Shown here: in pieces, positions 47,430 to 55,858 of the stretch
Layout of the letters: every line of letters begins with the position of its first letter
Numbering within the stretch: the first letter of the stretch is position 1
Source of the DNA: JBPOFY01 sp049889815
Lineage (GTDB): Bacteria > Verrucomicrobiota > Verrucomicrobiia > Opitutales > Coraliomargaritaceae
Length of the DNA stretch: 64,000 nt
Direction of reading: 5' to 3'
NCBI GenBank assembly: GCA_049889815.1
Contig: JBMHCR010000008.1
Location: 4,182 to 68,181, forward strand
Notes under the pieces: model-generated
Databases searched by the model: none
The model's input: only the letters and a program-made list of their open reading frames with translations
What the model was told of the DNA's origin: nothing
Made by a program: the position numbers and the translations under genes

Positions 47430-47789
47430 CTAGTCTTCTTTTTGGCGGATCGACTCAATGTATTTCCAAAAAGAATCGTTTTGCTCGATCATGAACTCTT
47501 GAGTAACGGGCAATTTAAAACGGAATAGGAAATCGGTGAGCGTATTCTTGTGCAGAATGTAGTGGGCATAGAGCGAGTCTTTCTCCTGTTCAAAATAGAT
47601 TCTGAATTCACCGGCACGAACGCGATAGAAAGTTTTACCCTCGCGCTGAAAACGACCGAGCTCGTCATTGGGGTTATCGAGCTGTTCTTGTTTTAGAGTG
47701 CTGACAACTTCAACCACTAACATTTGAGATGGCGTATCGAGCTTGTTCAACTCGGACATGCTTTGTTCGCTAAAATTTACCTGAAACAT
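47430..47789 (-). CDS. RelE/ParE-like fold protein without antitoxin
   Basis: The 119-residue protein has the core of the RelE superfamily: LNKLDTPSQMLVVEVVSTL, then GRFQREGKTFYRVRAGEFRI and Y-F-E. A C-terminal extension of about 40 residues is not part of typical toxins. No antitoxin gene adjoins it on either side; instead it is 6 bp from pssA. It may be a chromosomal protein that kept the fold without toxin function. Assignment is by motif appearance only. Confidence 0.7.
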   Translation of the reverse strand: MFQVNFSEQSMSELNKLDTPSQMLVVEVVSTLKQEQLDNPNDELGRFQREGKTFYRVRAGEFRIYFEQEKDSLYAHYILHKNTLTDFLFRFKLPVTQEFMIEQNDSFWKYIESIRQKED

Positions 47790-47930
47790 AGTTTATCTGG
47801 TTGCAGCATTTCCAAACAATTAAACACCAGACATTAGGAAGCCACTGCTAGGGTGCAATCGCAGAATTCTTTGGTTACTCAGAGAAATGGCAAAGGTTGA
47901 CCGCGAAAAATAATCAACCAGAGTGTAAAT

Positions 47931-48344
47931 ATGGTAAGTGTCAGTATTGAATACGAAGGTGAGTTGCGGTCGACTCTGCAGCACGACCCCTCCGGCAACA
48001 CAGTGCAGACGGATGCCCCCGTCGATAACAATGGCAAAGGAGAGAGTTTTTCACCGACCGATTTGTGTGCTGCCGCTTTGGGTTCCTGCATAGCAACGAT
48101 TATTGGAATGCAACTGGAAGCAAACGGTGTGGACCTGAAGGGTATGCGTATTAAGGTCGTTAAAGAGATGTCGGGCGATTTGCCGCGCCGAATTGTACGC
48201 CTTGAGACAGAGATTCGCTTGCCGATAGTTCTCTCTGAAGCGCAGCAAGCCAAGGTGCAAGCGGCTGCGGAAAGCTGCCCAGTGCACCATAGTCTACATC
48301 CGGAGATCGAGAAACCCATTACCTACTATTGGAAAGACTCATGA
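47931..48344 (+). CDS. OsmC-family peroxiredoxin-like protein
   Basis: The 137-residue protein belongs to the OsmC/Ohr/YhfA group, cytoplasmic hydroperoxide reductases. The two catalytic cysteines are Cys53 in LGSCIATI and Cys116 in ESCPVHHSL, and SFSPTDLCAAALGSC is the usual helix. It leads an operon with ispH (ATGA overlap) and hspQ, which may link oxidative protection to an oxygen-sensitive Fe-S enzyme. Confidence 0.92.
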   Translation: MVSVSIEYEGELRSTLQHDPSGNTVQTDAPVDNNGKGESFSPTDLCAAALGSCIATIIGMQLEANGVDLKGMRIKVVKEMSGDLPRRIVRLETEIRLPIVLSEAQQAKVQAAAESCPVHHSLHPEIEKPITYYWKDS

Positions 48345-50035
48345 GTACGCTGACAGACAGTGCAAAGACGTTGTTGGTTTTTGACTCTCGGAACCGTATC
48401 CAGTTGCAGGGTTTAGCGGCTCAGGATCGAGATGTGGATACGGGTTGGCGGGATGAATCGCAAATCTACCGGCTCACCGAATGTGAATTGAGTGGTTTGA
48501 AAACGGAAGTTTTTTGCACCTTCAGCGAAGCTTCCGAAGGAGACTTCATGAGTATCCATGATCTAGAACAGGCCCATCAGTCAGGGAAACTCAAGCTGAC
48601 AGACAGAGCGCAGACGATTCTCAAAGCGGTTCAACCAAAGCTCCATCAGCTCCCCTACCTGGGTATGGGTGAGAATGAATATATCTACCGCTTCCGCACG
48701 ACTAAGGAGCGGAACCGCGGTGTGTATGTGGACACGCAGTCGGCCGCTCTTTATCAAAGTCATCTATGCGCTGCGATCAAGGCTGCACGCCGTACTAAGG
48801 AAAAGTCATCCGGAGAACCAGCAGTCCTAGACTTTGGCCCCGTCAGCTATGTGATACCGAGCCATTTCGGATTTTGCCTTGGTGTGCAGAACGCCATTGA
48901 GCGGGCCTATGAAACGGTTGCTGCGAATCCGGATAGACGTGTGTTTATGCTCAGTGAGTTGATTCATAATCCGTTTGTTAACGAAGATCTCTTGGCGCGT
49001 GGTTTACGCTATCTGCAAACAGACAAGGGTATGCCGCTGCGCGCCAATGGAGCGCCGGCAACGGACGCAACTGATCCAGATGCGTTGTGGAATCAATTAA
49101 CGGATAGAGACATCGTAATCATCCCTGCGTTTGGAGCGACCAATGAGGACAAAATGCGCTTAATTCGCCGCGGGCTATCCGTGCGTCAGAACGATGCAAC
49201 TTGTATGTTGGTAGAAAAAGTTTGGAAGGCTGCGCGTCGCTACGCCCAAGAGGGTTTTACGGTGCTGATTCATGGCAAGTCAGAGCATGAGGAAACGAAG
49301 GCGACCTTTTCGAATAGCTCCAGCTATGGGCCCGCTTTGATGCTTCGCACAATGGAGCATGCGCAGCGCCTGGGAGAAGTTATACTTGCTGAAGATTCTG
49401 ATAAACAATCGCTTATGGATAGGTATTTCAGTGGTTTGTTTTCAAAAGGCTTTGATCCCACCAAAGACTTGGAGCGGATCGCTGTCGTCAATCAGACGAC
49501 CCTACTCCGCAATGAAACGCTCAAGATTATCGATTACCTACGAGATCTTATGGCGGAGAAGTATGGTGAGGAAAAAGTCGCCGACCATCTATGGTCAAAG
49601 GGCAAAGGAGACACGCTTTGCTACGCCACTCAGGTCAACCAAGACGCTTTGCAAAAAGCGATCAAAGCACCTGTGGATGCAGCATTGGTTGTTGGTGGTA
49701 AGAACAGTTCAAACACTTTTCAGCTCTATCGTGTGTGTAACGAGCAATTTGGCGAAAAAGCACACTACATTCAGTCCGAGGCAAACATCCAGTCGATGGA
49801 ATCCGTGCTACACTACATTTTTCCCTACAATAAGAACGAGATCCCGACTGTAACCGAAGAGGTGCGACCTTTCCTAAAAAATAATGGTCAAAAGAAGCGG
49901 ATTTTACTTACGGGTGGTGCGTCTTGCCCGGATGGGATCATTCAACAGGTCATTTGCCGAATAAATGGCTTTTTTCCTGCAGATACACTGCGATCAGTGG
50001 AGTCAATTTTAGAAGCTTTTGAGTCTGAGGCTTGA
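48341..50035 (+). CDS. ispH: 4-hydroxy-3-methylbut-2-enyl diphosphate reductase with N-terminal extension
   Basis: IspH makes IPP and DMAPP in the last step of the MEP isoprenoid pathway using an oxygen-sensitive Fe-S cluster. The likely cluster ligands are Cys179 (HFGFCLGV), Cys288 (NDATCMLV) and Cys427 (GDTLCYATQ); the catalytic glutamate region is HGKSEHEET (311-319), and GGASCPDG lies near 525-532. The 564 residues are far longer than the ~310 of E. coli. It resembles the long cyanobacterial/plant form but has about 165 residues before the core that I cannot assign. ATG 48341 overlaps the osmC-type stop. Confidence 0.93.
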   Translation: MSTLTDSAKTLLVFDSRNRIQLQGLAAQDRDVDTGWRDESQIYRLTECELSGLKTEVFCTFSEASEGDFMSIHDLEQAHQSGKLKLTDRAQTILKAVQPKLHQLPYLGMGENEYIYRFRTTKERNRGVYVDTQSAALYQSHLCAAIKAARRTKEKSSGEPAVLDFGPVSYVIPSHFGFCLGVQNAIERAYETVAANPDRRVFMLSELIHNPFVNEDLLARGLRYLQTDKGMPLRANGAPATDATDPDALWNQLTDRDIVIIPAFGATNEDKMRLIRRGLSVRQNDATCMLVEKVWKAARRYAQEGFTVLIHGKSEHEETKATFSNSSSYGPALMLRTMEHAQRLGEVILAEDSDKQSLMDRYFSGLFSKGFDPTKDLERIAVVNQTTLLRNETLKIIDYLRDLMAEKYGEEKVADHLWSKGKGDTLCYATQVNQDALQKAIKAPVDAALVVGGKNSSNTFQLYRVCNEQFGEKAHYIQSEANIQSMESVLHYIFPYNKNEIPTVTEEVRPFLKNNGQKKRILLTGGASCPDGIIQQVICRINGFFPADTLRSVESILEAFESEA

Positions 50036-50066
50036 ACGACAAAGATATAATGCTACCCCTAATAAG

Positions 50067-50432
50067 GTGCTATTTGGAATAACAGATTGCGATGGTGGTG
50101 CCAAGCCGGGTGCTTATTTTGAAATAGGTATGATCGTGCAACACAGACTTTACGGGTATCGTGGAGTGATTGTTGCCTACGACATGGGGTGCGCGGCTGG
50201 CGACAAGTGGTATTATTCCAATAAAACACAACCTGCCAAGGACCAGCCATGGTACCATCTTTTGGTCCACGACAGCGGCGGGCTGAGCACTTATGTGGCC
50301 CAGTGCAATTTACAGGAGGACCTTTTGAAAGCGCCGATCGAACACCCGCGAATCGCTTGTTATTTCGAGGAGCTCAAAGATGGTCGGTATTTGCTAAAAG
50401 AAAACACTGGCTCCGGCGGTTGCTCGATTTGA
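50067..50432 (+). CDS. HspQ/YccV-like hemimethylated-DNA-binding-domain protein
   Basis: The product carries the YccV/HspQ domain: IGMIVQHRLYGYRGVIVAYD, DQPWYHLLVHDSG, STYVAQCNLQED and HPRIACYFEEL. In enterobacteria HspQ modulates Lon and was described as binding hemimethylated DNA. The start is uncertain: the frame stays open back into ispH, with GTG at 50067 and ATG at 50130 as candidates and no strong Shine-Dalgarno for either. A cysteine sits in the C-terminal GGCSI. Third gene of the osmC-type/ispH unit; convergent with miaB, 1 bp apart. Confidence 0.82.
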   Translation: MLFGITDCDGGAKPGAYFEIGMIVQHRLYGYRGVIVAYDMGCAAGDKWYYSNKTQPAKDQPWYHLLVHDSGGLSTYVAQCNLQEDLLKAPIEHPRIACYFEELKDGRYLLKENTGSGGCSI

Positions 50433-50433
50433 G

Positions 50434-51816
50434 CTACATGGCTTCGCTCAATTCGTTCCCCACACCTTCGAGCACGAGATCACCGAATAGCGTGCTGGCA
50501 GTTGCTCGGTTAAAGCGAACATCGGCAAATTGACCGATAAGGCGTGGGCTCGCTTTGACTAGGACCACGCGGTTGCCTCGAGTACGCCCAAGAAACAGAT
50601 CTTTGCCCTTTTTTGCGGGACCCTCGAAGAGCACTGCTTCAACAGTGCCGACCAGCTCTTCATTTCGTTGAAGTGAGCGCCGCCCAAGGATTTCCAGAAG
50701 CACTTGATTGCGCTCTTCCTTCTGTTGCTTAGTGACCGGGTCGCCGAGCGGTTCTGCAGTGGTATCGGGGCGGACACTGTATTTAAAGAGGTATGCCATA
50801 TCAAAGCCGATTTCTTCAAAATGTTTGCGTGTAAGCTCGAAGTCATCGTCGGTTTCCCCAGGGAAGCCGACGATGACATCGGTTGAAATATACATATCTG
50901 GACGCACTTCGCGGATTTGGTCGATGATACGACGAAAGCGCTCAATGCTGTAGGGGCGGCGCATTGCCTTGAGGATGCGGTCACTGCCGCTTTGCATAGG
51001 AAAATGCAAATATTCGCAGAGTTTCGGTAAGCGTGCGTAGCAGTCGATCAGATCTTGCTTGAAACCGACAGGGTGCGGGCTGGTGAAACGAATGCGCTCG
51101 ATGCCCTCTATGTCGTTTACCTTTTCAAGGAGCTGCACGAACGGGCTCTTTTTGTCCACATGGGGAAACTCACGAATACCGTATTGGTTGACGATTTGCC
51201 CGAGCAAGGTGACCTCACGTGTGCCATTGGCGGCGAGCGCTTCGATTTCCTGCACGATGTCTTCCATCGGGCGGGCGCGCTCTGCACCCCGGGTTTTGGG
51301 TACAATGCAGTAGGAGCACTTCATGTTGCAGCCCTGCATGATGCTGACAAACGCGGCGACTTGTAGCTTATCGTCAACGTGGGCTTTGATGGTATTCTGA
51401 GAATCGAGTTCCTCGGCGAGGTCGATGATCGAGTCGGGGCGTGGACCTTGCCCCTGCATCGTGGCGATCATGTTGTTCAGGTGGTCGGGAACGCGATGGA
51501 ACTTTTGTGTGCCGATGACTAGGTCGAGGTCAGGCAAGCGGTCTAATAGCTCGTCGCCGCGGTTTTGCGCCATACATCCCATGATCCCCAAAATGAAGTT
51601 GGGGTCTTTTTTCTTACGTTTTGCGAGGTGTCCGGCTTTGCCGATCGCTTTCTGCTCGGCTTGGTCGCGCACGCTGCAGGTGTTGAGCAGAACTACATCG
51701 GCCTCATGCTCATTATCAATGATCGCATAGCCTTTTCCGCGAAGCATAGCCGCTACGGCTTCGGAGTCGCGTTCATTCATTTGGCACCCGTAGGTTTTAA
51801 TATACACCCGATTCAT
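50434..51816 (-). CDS. miaB: tRNA-2-methylthio-N6-dimethylallyladenosine synthase
   Basis: MiaB is a radical-SAM methylthiotransferase that modifies A37 of tRNAs reading UNN codons. The 460-residue protein has the N-terminal UPF0004 domain with Cys11 (YGCQMNERDSE), the next cysteines in LNTCSVRDQAEQKA and GIMGCMAQ, the radical-SAM triad in QGCNMKCSYCIVPKTRG, and a C-terminal TRAM domain. Start ATG at 51814-51816. The dimethylallyl donor comes from the pathway of the neighbouring ispH, though the genes are convergent. Confidence 0.96.
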   Translation of the reverse strand: MNRVYIKTYGCQMNERDSEAVAAMLRGKGYAIIDNEHEADVVLLNTCSVRDQAEQKAIGKAGHLAKRKKKDPNFILGIMGCMAQNRGDELLDRLPDLDLVIGTQKFHRVPDHLNNMIATMQGQGPRPDSIIDLAEELDSQNTIKAHVDDKLQVAAFVSIMQGCNMKCSYCIVPKTRGAERARPMEDIVQEIEALAANGTREVTLLGQIVNQYGIREFPHVDKKSPFVQLLEKVNDIEGIERIRFTSPHPVGFKQDLIDCYARLPKLCEYLHFPMQSGSDRILKAMRRPYSIERFRRIIDQIREVRPDMYISTDVIVGFPGETDDDFELTRKHFEEIGFDMAYLFKYSVRPDTTAEPLGDPVTKQQKEERNQVLLEILGRRSLQRNEELVGTVEAVLFEGPAKKGKDLFLGRTRGNRVVLVKASPRLIGQFADVRFNRATASTLFGDLVLEGVGNELSEAM

Positions 51817-52170
51817 GAGGAAAACGGACAATGTTGAGCTAGAAGTCTTTGTAAACTCAGAATTCAGCTCAAACGAATCAATCAGGTAATCGGTGAGGAT
51901 AACTGATTGTTAGAACAGTTTGAGACGTTGGTGCATCCTGTAGATGTGCTTGGGCTAGCCAACTGGTTTTCGTTTGAATGCAGCGATGTCGAACCTTCTC
52001 CCGAGGTAGCTGTTTTTGCTCAAAGCGGGCGAACCACTCGAAGGCGCTCGGGCGATCGCGGAAAGTCTATGTGGCGTGAATCAGGCTTGATTCATGCTGT
52101 GATAGTGAGACAGACATTCCTGTCAGTCATTGACTTGGGGCATTTAGGAATCTCTGTTTCAACGTAATTC
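51817..52170. other. 354-bp gap between divergent miaB and a cyclotransferase gene
   Basis: No supported gene is seen. A short + strand frame (from about 51907) gives a composition unlike a protein and includes RQTFLSV, which is just a translation of the repeat at 52105. Confidence 0.5.
52105..52160. repeat. Dispersed hairpin repeat, CAGACATTCCTG family, copy 2
   Basis: GTGAGACAGACATTCCTG (52105-52122) matches copy 1 in 17 of 18 positions. GAGACAGACATTCCT (52107-52121) and AGGAATCTCTGTTTC (52146-52160) pair in 13 of 15 positions around a 24-nt loop. It ends 10 bp before the next start codon. Confidence 0.6.
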
Positions 52171-52578
52171 ATGCATACTGAAGCATTCACAGTCTTCGTT
52201 TACGGCACCCTCAAACCCGGTGGCCACTATTGGCACCGCTTCTGTGAGGGCAAGGTGAGCCGCGTGGTGGCTGCGCGAATTCGAGGTAGTTTGTATGATT
52301 TGCACGTCGGCTACCCGGGGTTGGTGTTGGATGATGGCGGCTGGGTGCAGGGTTTTTTACTCACCTTTGAGAGCTTAAAAGAGCTGGAGCACTTGGACCG
52401 GCTGGAAGGTTTTGATGAGAATCGCCCTGCCGATAGAAACGATTACCTGCGTCTGAAGGTTCGGTGCTTCAACGAGCATGGTGAATCATTCGGTGAGCAT
52501 TGGTCCTACGAGATGACTCAGGGCTTGCGTGAGCAACATCGTTGCACACTTATCGAAAACGGCGAATGGCCAGTGTAG
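52171..52578 (+). CDS. Gamma-glutamylcyclotransferase-like (AIG2-like) protein
   Basis: The 135-residue protein starts with the family signature VFVYGTLKPGGHY and continues with GSLYDLHVGYPGLVLDDGG. The acidic catalytic residue is expected in LEHLDRLEGFDE. Relatives form 5-oxoproline from gamma-glutamyl amines or cyclise other gamma-glutamyl compounds; the substrate is not clear. It is convergent with the SDR-H1-tail gene, 5 bp apart. Confidence 0.88.
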   Translation: MHTEAFTVFVYGTLKPGGHYWHRFCEGKVSRVVAARIRGSLYDLHVGYPGLVLDDGGWVQGFLLTFESLKELEHLDRLEGFDENRPADRNDYLRLKVRCFNEHGESFGEHWSYEMTQGLREQHRCTLIENGEWPV

Positions 52579-52583
52579 GCACC

Positions 52584-54017
52584 CTATTCTGCCTTCTTAA
52601 CGGCTTTCTTTTTAGCTGCTTTCCTCGTCGCTTTCTTGGCCTTTTTTTTCTTCGCCGCCTTTTTAGCGGCTTTCTTCGTGGCTGCTTTTTTGACGGTTTT
52701 CTTGGCCGCCTTTTTCGTCGCTTTCTTTTTTACTGGCTTCTCGGTAGCTGGTGCAGGCTTGTCTGTTTTAGCCCTTGCTGAGTTTGGATTCGCCTTGGCT
52801 TCGGCTTTCTTCTTCGCCTTCGGTCCAGACTTGGACTCAGTTACCTGTTTCGTGCGCTTGTTTGCCGGCTTTTCTTCCTCGGATTCTGTTTGGCGAGCTC
52901 CGCGACGACGTCGATTTTGGTTTGGTTTCTCGGATTTCTCTTCATTGGCGCCAGCAGTATCTGTCTTTGGCTCATCCGTGTTCGGTTCTGAAGTAGTATG
53001 TTCTCGCTCGGTTGTGTTGTCACGGTTGCGGTTTCGATTGCGACCTCCGCGTCGTCGCCCGCGCCTGCGCTTAGAGGACCCGTCTCCTTGTGGAGCGCTT
53101 TTTTCGGGTGTAGTTTCCTTCGTTTTTGTTTCGTAGCGCTCTGGGTGAATTTCAAAGTCTTCGATGGCTGCGGCGATTTTATCCTCCATTTCCTCGTCAG
53201 TGAAAGGGATAGTGCGTTCGATATTTTCTGGCTGCTTGGTGGGGATTTTCGGTTCCTCTGGCGGGCAGTATTTGGCCGGTGGTAGAACGATCGCGTCGTA
53301 TGGATCGACAGGTAGTGGCTCTTCGGGTAGCGCGACCTCTGCATGTGGACTGAGTCGCGGATGAAGGGTGATTTCGTTGGGCACGTTGGTCTCGTTTGCG
53401 TTCAGCAGGTAGTCGATCGTGCGGGCGACCTGCTCGAGATCGATTCGTGCTTGCTCAAGCTGCTCATCGCTGGCTGTGGCGGATGGCAGTTCGACGTTTT
53501 GCTTGAGAATGAGATTCGTTACCTTCAGACCTGCATCTCGCGCTTGATCAAATAGGGCAGCATTCATTTGGCGGAGCCCGCCTTCAACGAGGGCATTGAC
53601 CGCGCTGGTCGGATGTCCGCTTTTATTGGTCGGTATGACGTGGATCAATTGCCCCCGAAACTGCATGAGGTTGGGCAGAGCCAGTCGTGTCAGAATGGCC
53701 GGGCCAAGGAGGCCGATTTTCAGAACCGCCTCGAGATTACCGACGGGCAGTTTGTCGAAATCAGCTCCAGGGGTGACATCCAATGCATGGATGAGGATGT
53801 GTAGAGCACCTTCTTTTTCGATGATGTCGCTGGCAGCTTGCTGGACCGCAGTCAGATCGCTAACGTCGATCGCATGTGCAACGAAGTGCCGATCGGAGAA
53901 TGTGACTTTCGAAAGGTTGTTGCCGATGCCGTGCACGCGGCAGCCTTGCTGTATTAAATCTTTAATGATCCGGAGGCCCAGAGGTGTTTCAGCACCGGTG
54001 ACAATAGCAATGTCCAT
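52584..54017 (-). CDS. Degenerate SDR domain fused to a histone-H1-like basic tail
   Basis: Residues 1-215 look like a short-chain dehydrogenase (TGAETPLG at 7-14, HALD near 77-80, GLRQMNAAL at 147-155), but the YxxxK pair is replaced by Asn141 and Glu145, so catalysis is unlikely. A proline/acid-rich linker (220-300) follows, then an Arg-rich block (KRRRGRRRGGRNRNRNR, 316-332), an acidic stretch, and a tail of KKA/AKK repeats from about 425 to the end, like histone H1 and AlgP. The tail probably binds nucleic acid. Start ATG at 54015-54017. Function unknown. Confidence 0.88.
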   Translation of the reverse strand: MDIAIVTGAETPLGLRIIKDLIQQGCRVHGIGNNLSKVTFSDRHFVAHAIDVSDLTAVQQAASDIIEKEGALHILIHALDVTPGADFDKLPVGNLEAVLKIGLLGPAILTRLALPNLMQFRGQLIHVIPTNKSGHPTSAVNALVEGGLRQMNAALFDQARDAGLKVTNLILKQNVELPSATASDEQLEQARIDLEQVARTIDYLLNANETNVPNEITLHPRLSPHAEVALPEEPLPVDPYDAIVLPPAKYCPPEEPKIPTKQPENIERTIPFTDEEMEDKIAAAIEDFEIHPERYETKTKETTPEKSAPQGDGSSKRRRGRRRGGRNRNRNRDNTTEREHTTSEPNTDEPKTDTAGANEEKSEKPNQNRRRRGARQTESEEEKPANKRTKQVTESKSGPKAKKKAEAKANPNSARAKTDKPAPATEKPVKKKATKKAAKKTVKKAATKKAAKKAAKKKKAKKATRKAAKKKAVKKAE

Positions 54018-54188
54018 AGAGTTGTAAAAATTGGCCCGTTCGCGGAGAACGCCCAGCATGGGGCTCGTCAGATACGCGATTGAGTTTCCGTTTTAATAGC
54101 GGAGAAAGTTTATGAGGCAACGTGGTGGTATTTCACGATAGCTTAGAGCAGGAACGTATGACTTTTTTGGCAACTGAAATCTGCAGCC

Positions 54189-54836
54189 TCAACTCAACGC
54201 GTTGACCAGCTCTTTCAGACTGTGCATGACGGGTGCGCCGGTACCTGCCAGTCGTTCTAGTGTATGGTGGCCGTGTGCCAATAAGATGCATTTGGTTCCC
54301 ATTGCTTCGGCTACTTCGAAATCGTGTAAAGTGTCGCCGACGAGCACCACTTCTTCAGGCTGCCAGTGAAGTCTTTCGATCCAGCGCTTTCCTTGCCCGA
54401 CTTTGCCCTCTGCGTAAATGTTACTCGCGCCGATCAAGCCTTCAAAGTGTTCGCCCAGTCCGAAGTGATGGATTCCGAACTCAAGCGCTTCTTGCTTCGC
54501 TGCCGACAGCACTGAGTGTGTGTGACCTTGTTCGGTCAGATGCATGAGTGTGTCGGATGCTTCAGGGTGGAGGCTCGCCTCGTTCAGCCAGCGTGCCTCG
54601 TAATCGTTAATGAATTCGTGGCTCACTTTCTCGAAGCTGTCGGTGTTGGTATCGAAGCCTAGATATTCGTAGAACTGTATGACTGGAAAGCCGAAGTTTT
54701 GCCGGTAGGTGTTTTCGTTGATCGGTGCCCTCCCTCGCCTGGCAAGCAAACCATTCAGCACTTCGACACACAATCGGGTGTCATTGAGTAAAGTGCCATT
54801 CCAATCCCAAATGATGTGTTTGTACGGAGAGGCCAT
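54189..54836 (-). CDS. HAD hydrolase, phosphoglycolate-phosphatase-like
   Basis: The 215-residue protein has HAD motif I IIWDWNGTLLND (about 8-19), a helical cap, motif II in HSVLSAAKQEA, a lysine in EGKVGQGKRW, and motif IV VVLVGDTLHDFEVAEAMG. This is the Gph/PGMB subclass (phosphoglycolate, pyrophosphate or sugar phosphate substrates). ATG 54834-54836 overlaps the previous stop by 1 nt (TAATG), so it is translationally coupled in a three-gene unit. Confidence 0.88.
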   Translation of the reverse strand: MASPYKHIIWDWNGTLLNDTRLCVEVLNGLLARRGRAPINENTYRQNFGFPVIQFYEYLGFDTNTDSFEKVSHEFINDYEARWLNEASLHPEASDTLMHLTEQGHTHSVLSAAKQEALEFGIHHFGLGEHFEGLIGASNIYAEGKVGQGKRWIERLHWQPEEVVLVGDTLHDFEVAEAMGTKCILLAHGHHTLERLAGTGAPVMHSLKELVNALS

Positions 54837-55261
54837 TAGTCCAGCATATCGGGTTTGCGTCGAAATAACTCGACTGGCACCTGCATCAGCGCGAGGAAGA
54901 TCAGAGTGCCTTCGAAACCGGGCACGCCGAGCTTCTCGCCACGGTCAGCCGCCGCCATGTAGGCGAACATTACACCAGCGATTGTTAAGAAGACAAATAG
55001 CACCGAAAATGCGACCAACAGAGCAAATGCCAGCCTCCATTGTGGGTCCGAAATCGTGGCGAATGGCAGATTTAGGATCGCTCCGTAAGCGATAAAATAG
55101 ACGGTCTGAATGGTTTTGAAGGTATCGAGCTCACCCAAAAAGAGGTTCCTGAGTGCTAGCATCAACAGGAGTGCACTAAGGAAGCGCCCTGCCCATCGAG
55201 CATAGCGCAGCCCATCTGCGGTGGTTTTGTCTAAGTGTGGAGGTTTGTCAGGTGCGCTCAT
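54836..55261 (-). CDS. Membrane protein of unknown function
   Basis: The 141-residue product has four predicted helices (about 25-45, 50-68, 77-102, 115-133) and a proline/charged N-terminus (MSAPDKPPHLDKTT). I do not recognise it. It overlaps ogt by 4 nt (ATGA) and the HAD gene by 1 nt, so all three are coexpressed. Confidence 0.75.
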   Translation of the reverse strand: MSAPDKPPHLDKTTADGLRYARWAGRFLSALLLMLALRNLFLGELDTFKTIQTVYFIAYGAILNLPFATISDPQWRLAFALLVAFSVLFVFLTIAGVMFAYMAAADRGEKLGVPGFEGTLIFLALMQVPVELFRRKPDMLD

Positions 55262-55797
55262 TGAAACAATACGCGCAGATCAGAGTTCGCTTGTTGCTCG
55301 GCGTCAAGCAATGCGAGCTTTCTATCCCTGCCCCAGCGATAATTGCCGATGGTTCTAGACTTCCGAATCACACGATGGCAGGGAATCAGGACAGAAATGG
55401 GGTTTGCGCCAACGGCGGTGCCGACCGCTCGGTTGGCTTTTGGGCGCCCAATAGCTTCGGCAATCGACTGATAATTGATCGTTTCACCAAAAGGTATACG
55501 ATTCAATTCACGCCATACAGCTATCTGAAATTCAGTTCCCTTGATATCAAAGTATCTCCAGCGAGCCTCTGGTGCGAGTTGATTAAATTCTGCCAACCAT
55601 TCGCCAAAAGCTCGTTCTAAGGGCGATTGCGGCTGGTTGGAACCGGCCTCATCCTCTAAGTAGTGCATCTGACGAATGCCGTCATTGGTGAGGTCTAAAA
55701 CCAAAACACCGATCTGTGTTTGGATGATCGAGTCGCTATTTTGGCCGTTTGCATGCTCCAATAAAATAGTGAACAAATTATCATTTATGCTTGCCAT
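55258..55797 (-). CDS. ogt: Methylated-DNA-protein-cysteine S-methyltransferase
   Basis: This 179-residue repair protein removes alkyl groups from O6 of guanine onto its own cysteine, in the motif LIPCHRVI near residue 138. TEFQIAVWRELNRIPFGETI and RPKANRAVGTAVGANP complete the C-terminal domain; an Ogt-type N-terminal domain of about 80 residues precedes it. First gene of a minus-strand unit, divergent from recA over 61 bp, where two DNA-repair genes share a promoter region. Confidence 0.93.
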   Translation of the reverse strand: MASINDNLFTILLEHANGQNSDSIIQTQIGVLVLDLTNDGIRQMHYLEDEAGSNQPQSPLERAFGEWLAEFNQLAPEARWRYFDIKGTEFQIAVWRELNRIPFGETINYQSIAEAIGRPKANRAVGTAVGANPISVLIPCHRVIRKSRTIGNYRWGRDRKLALLDAEQQANSDLRVLFQ

Positions 55798-55858
55798 ACG
55801 ATAAACTTATTCCAATTTCTGTATTCGACACGAATGAATCTACGAACCACTATTACCC

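Noticed and set aside
47879..48319. 146-residue minus-strand frame over the OsmC-type gene
   Set aside because: Shadow of a well-supported gene with both catalytic cysteines on the + strand.
51907..52167. 86-residue + strand frame before the cyclotransferase gene
   Set aside because: It starts with TTG, shows no domain, and part of it is a translated repeat (RQTFLSV).
52636..53136. Hydrophobic Phe/Leu-rich + strand frame opposite the Lys-rich tail
   Set aside because: It is the complement of AAG/GCC-type Lys/Ala codons; such frames always look like membrane proteins.
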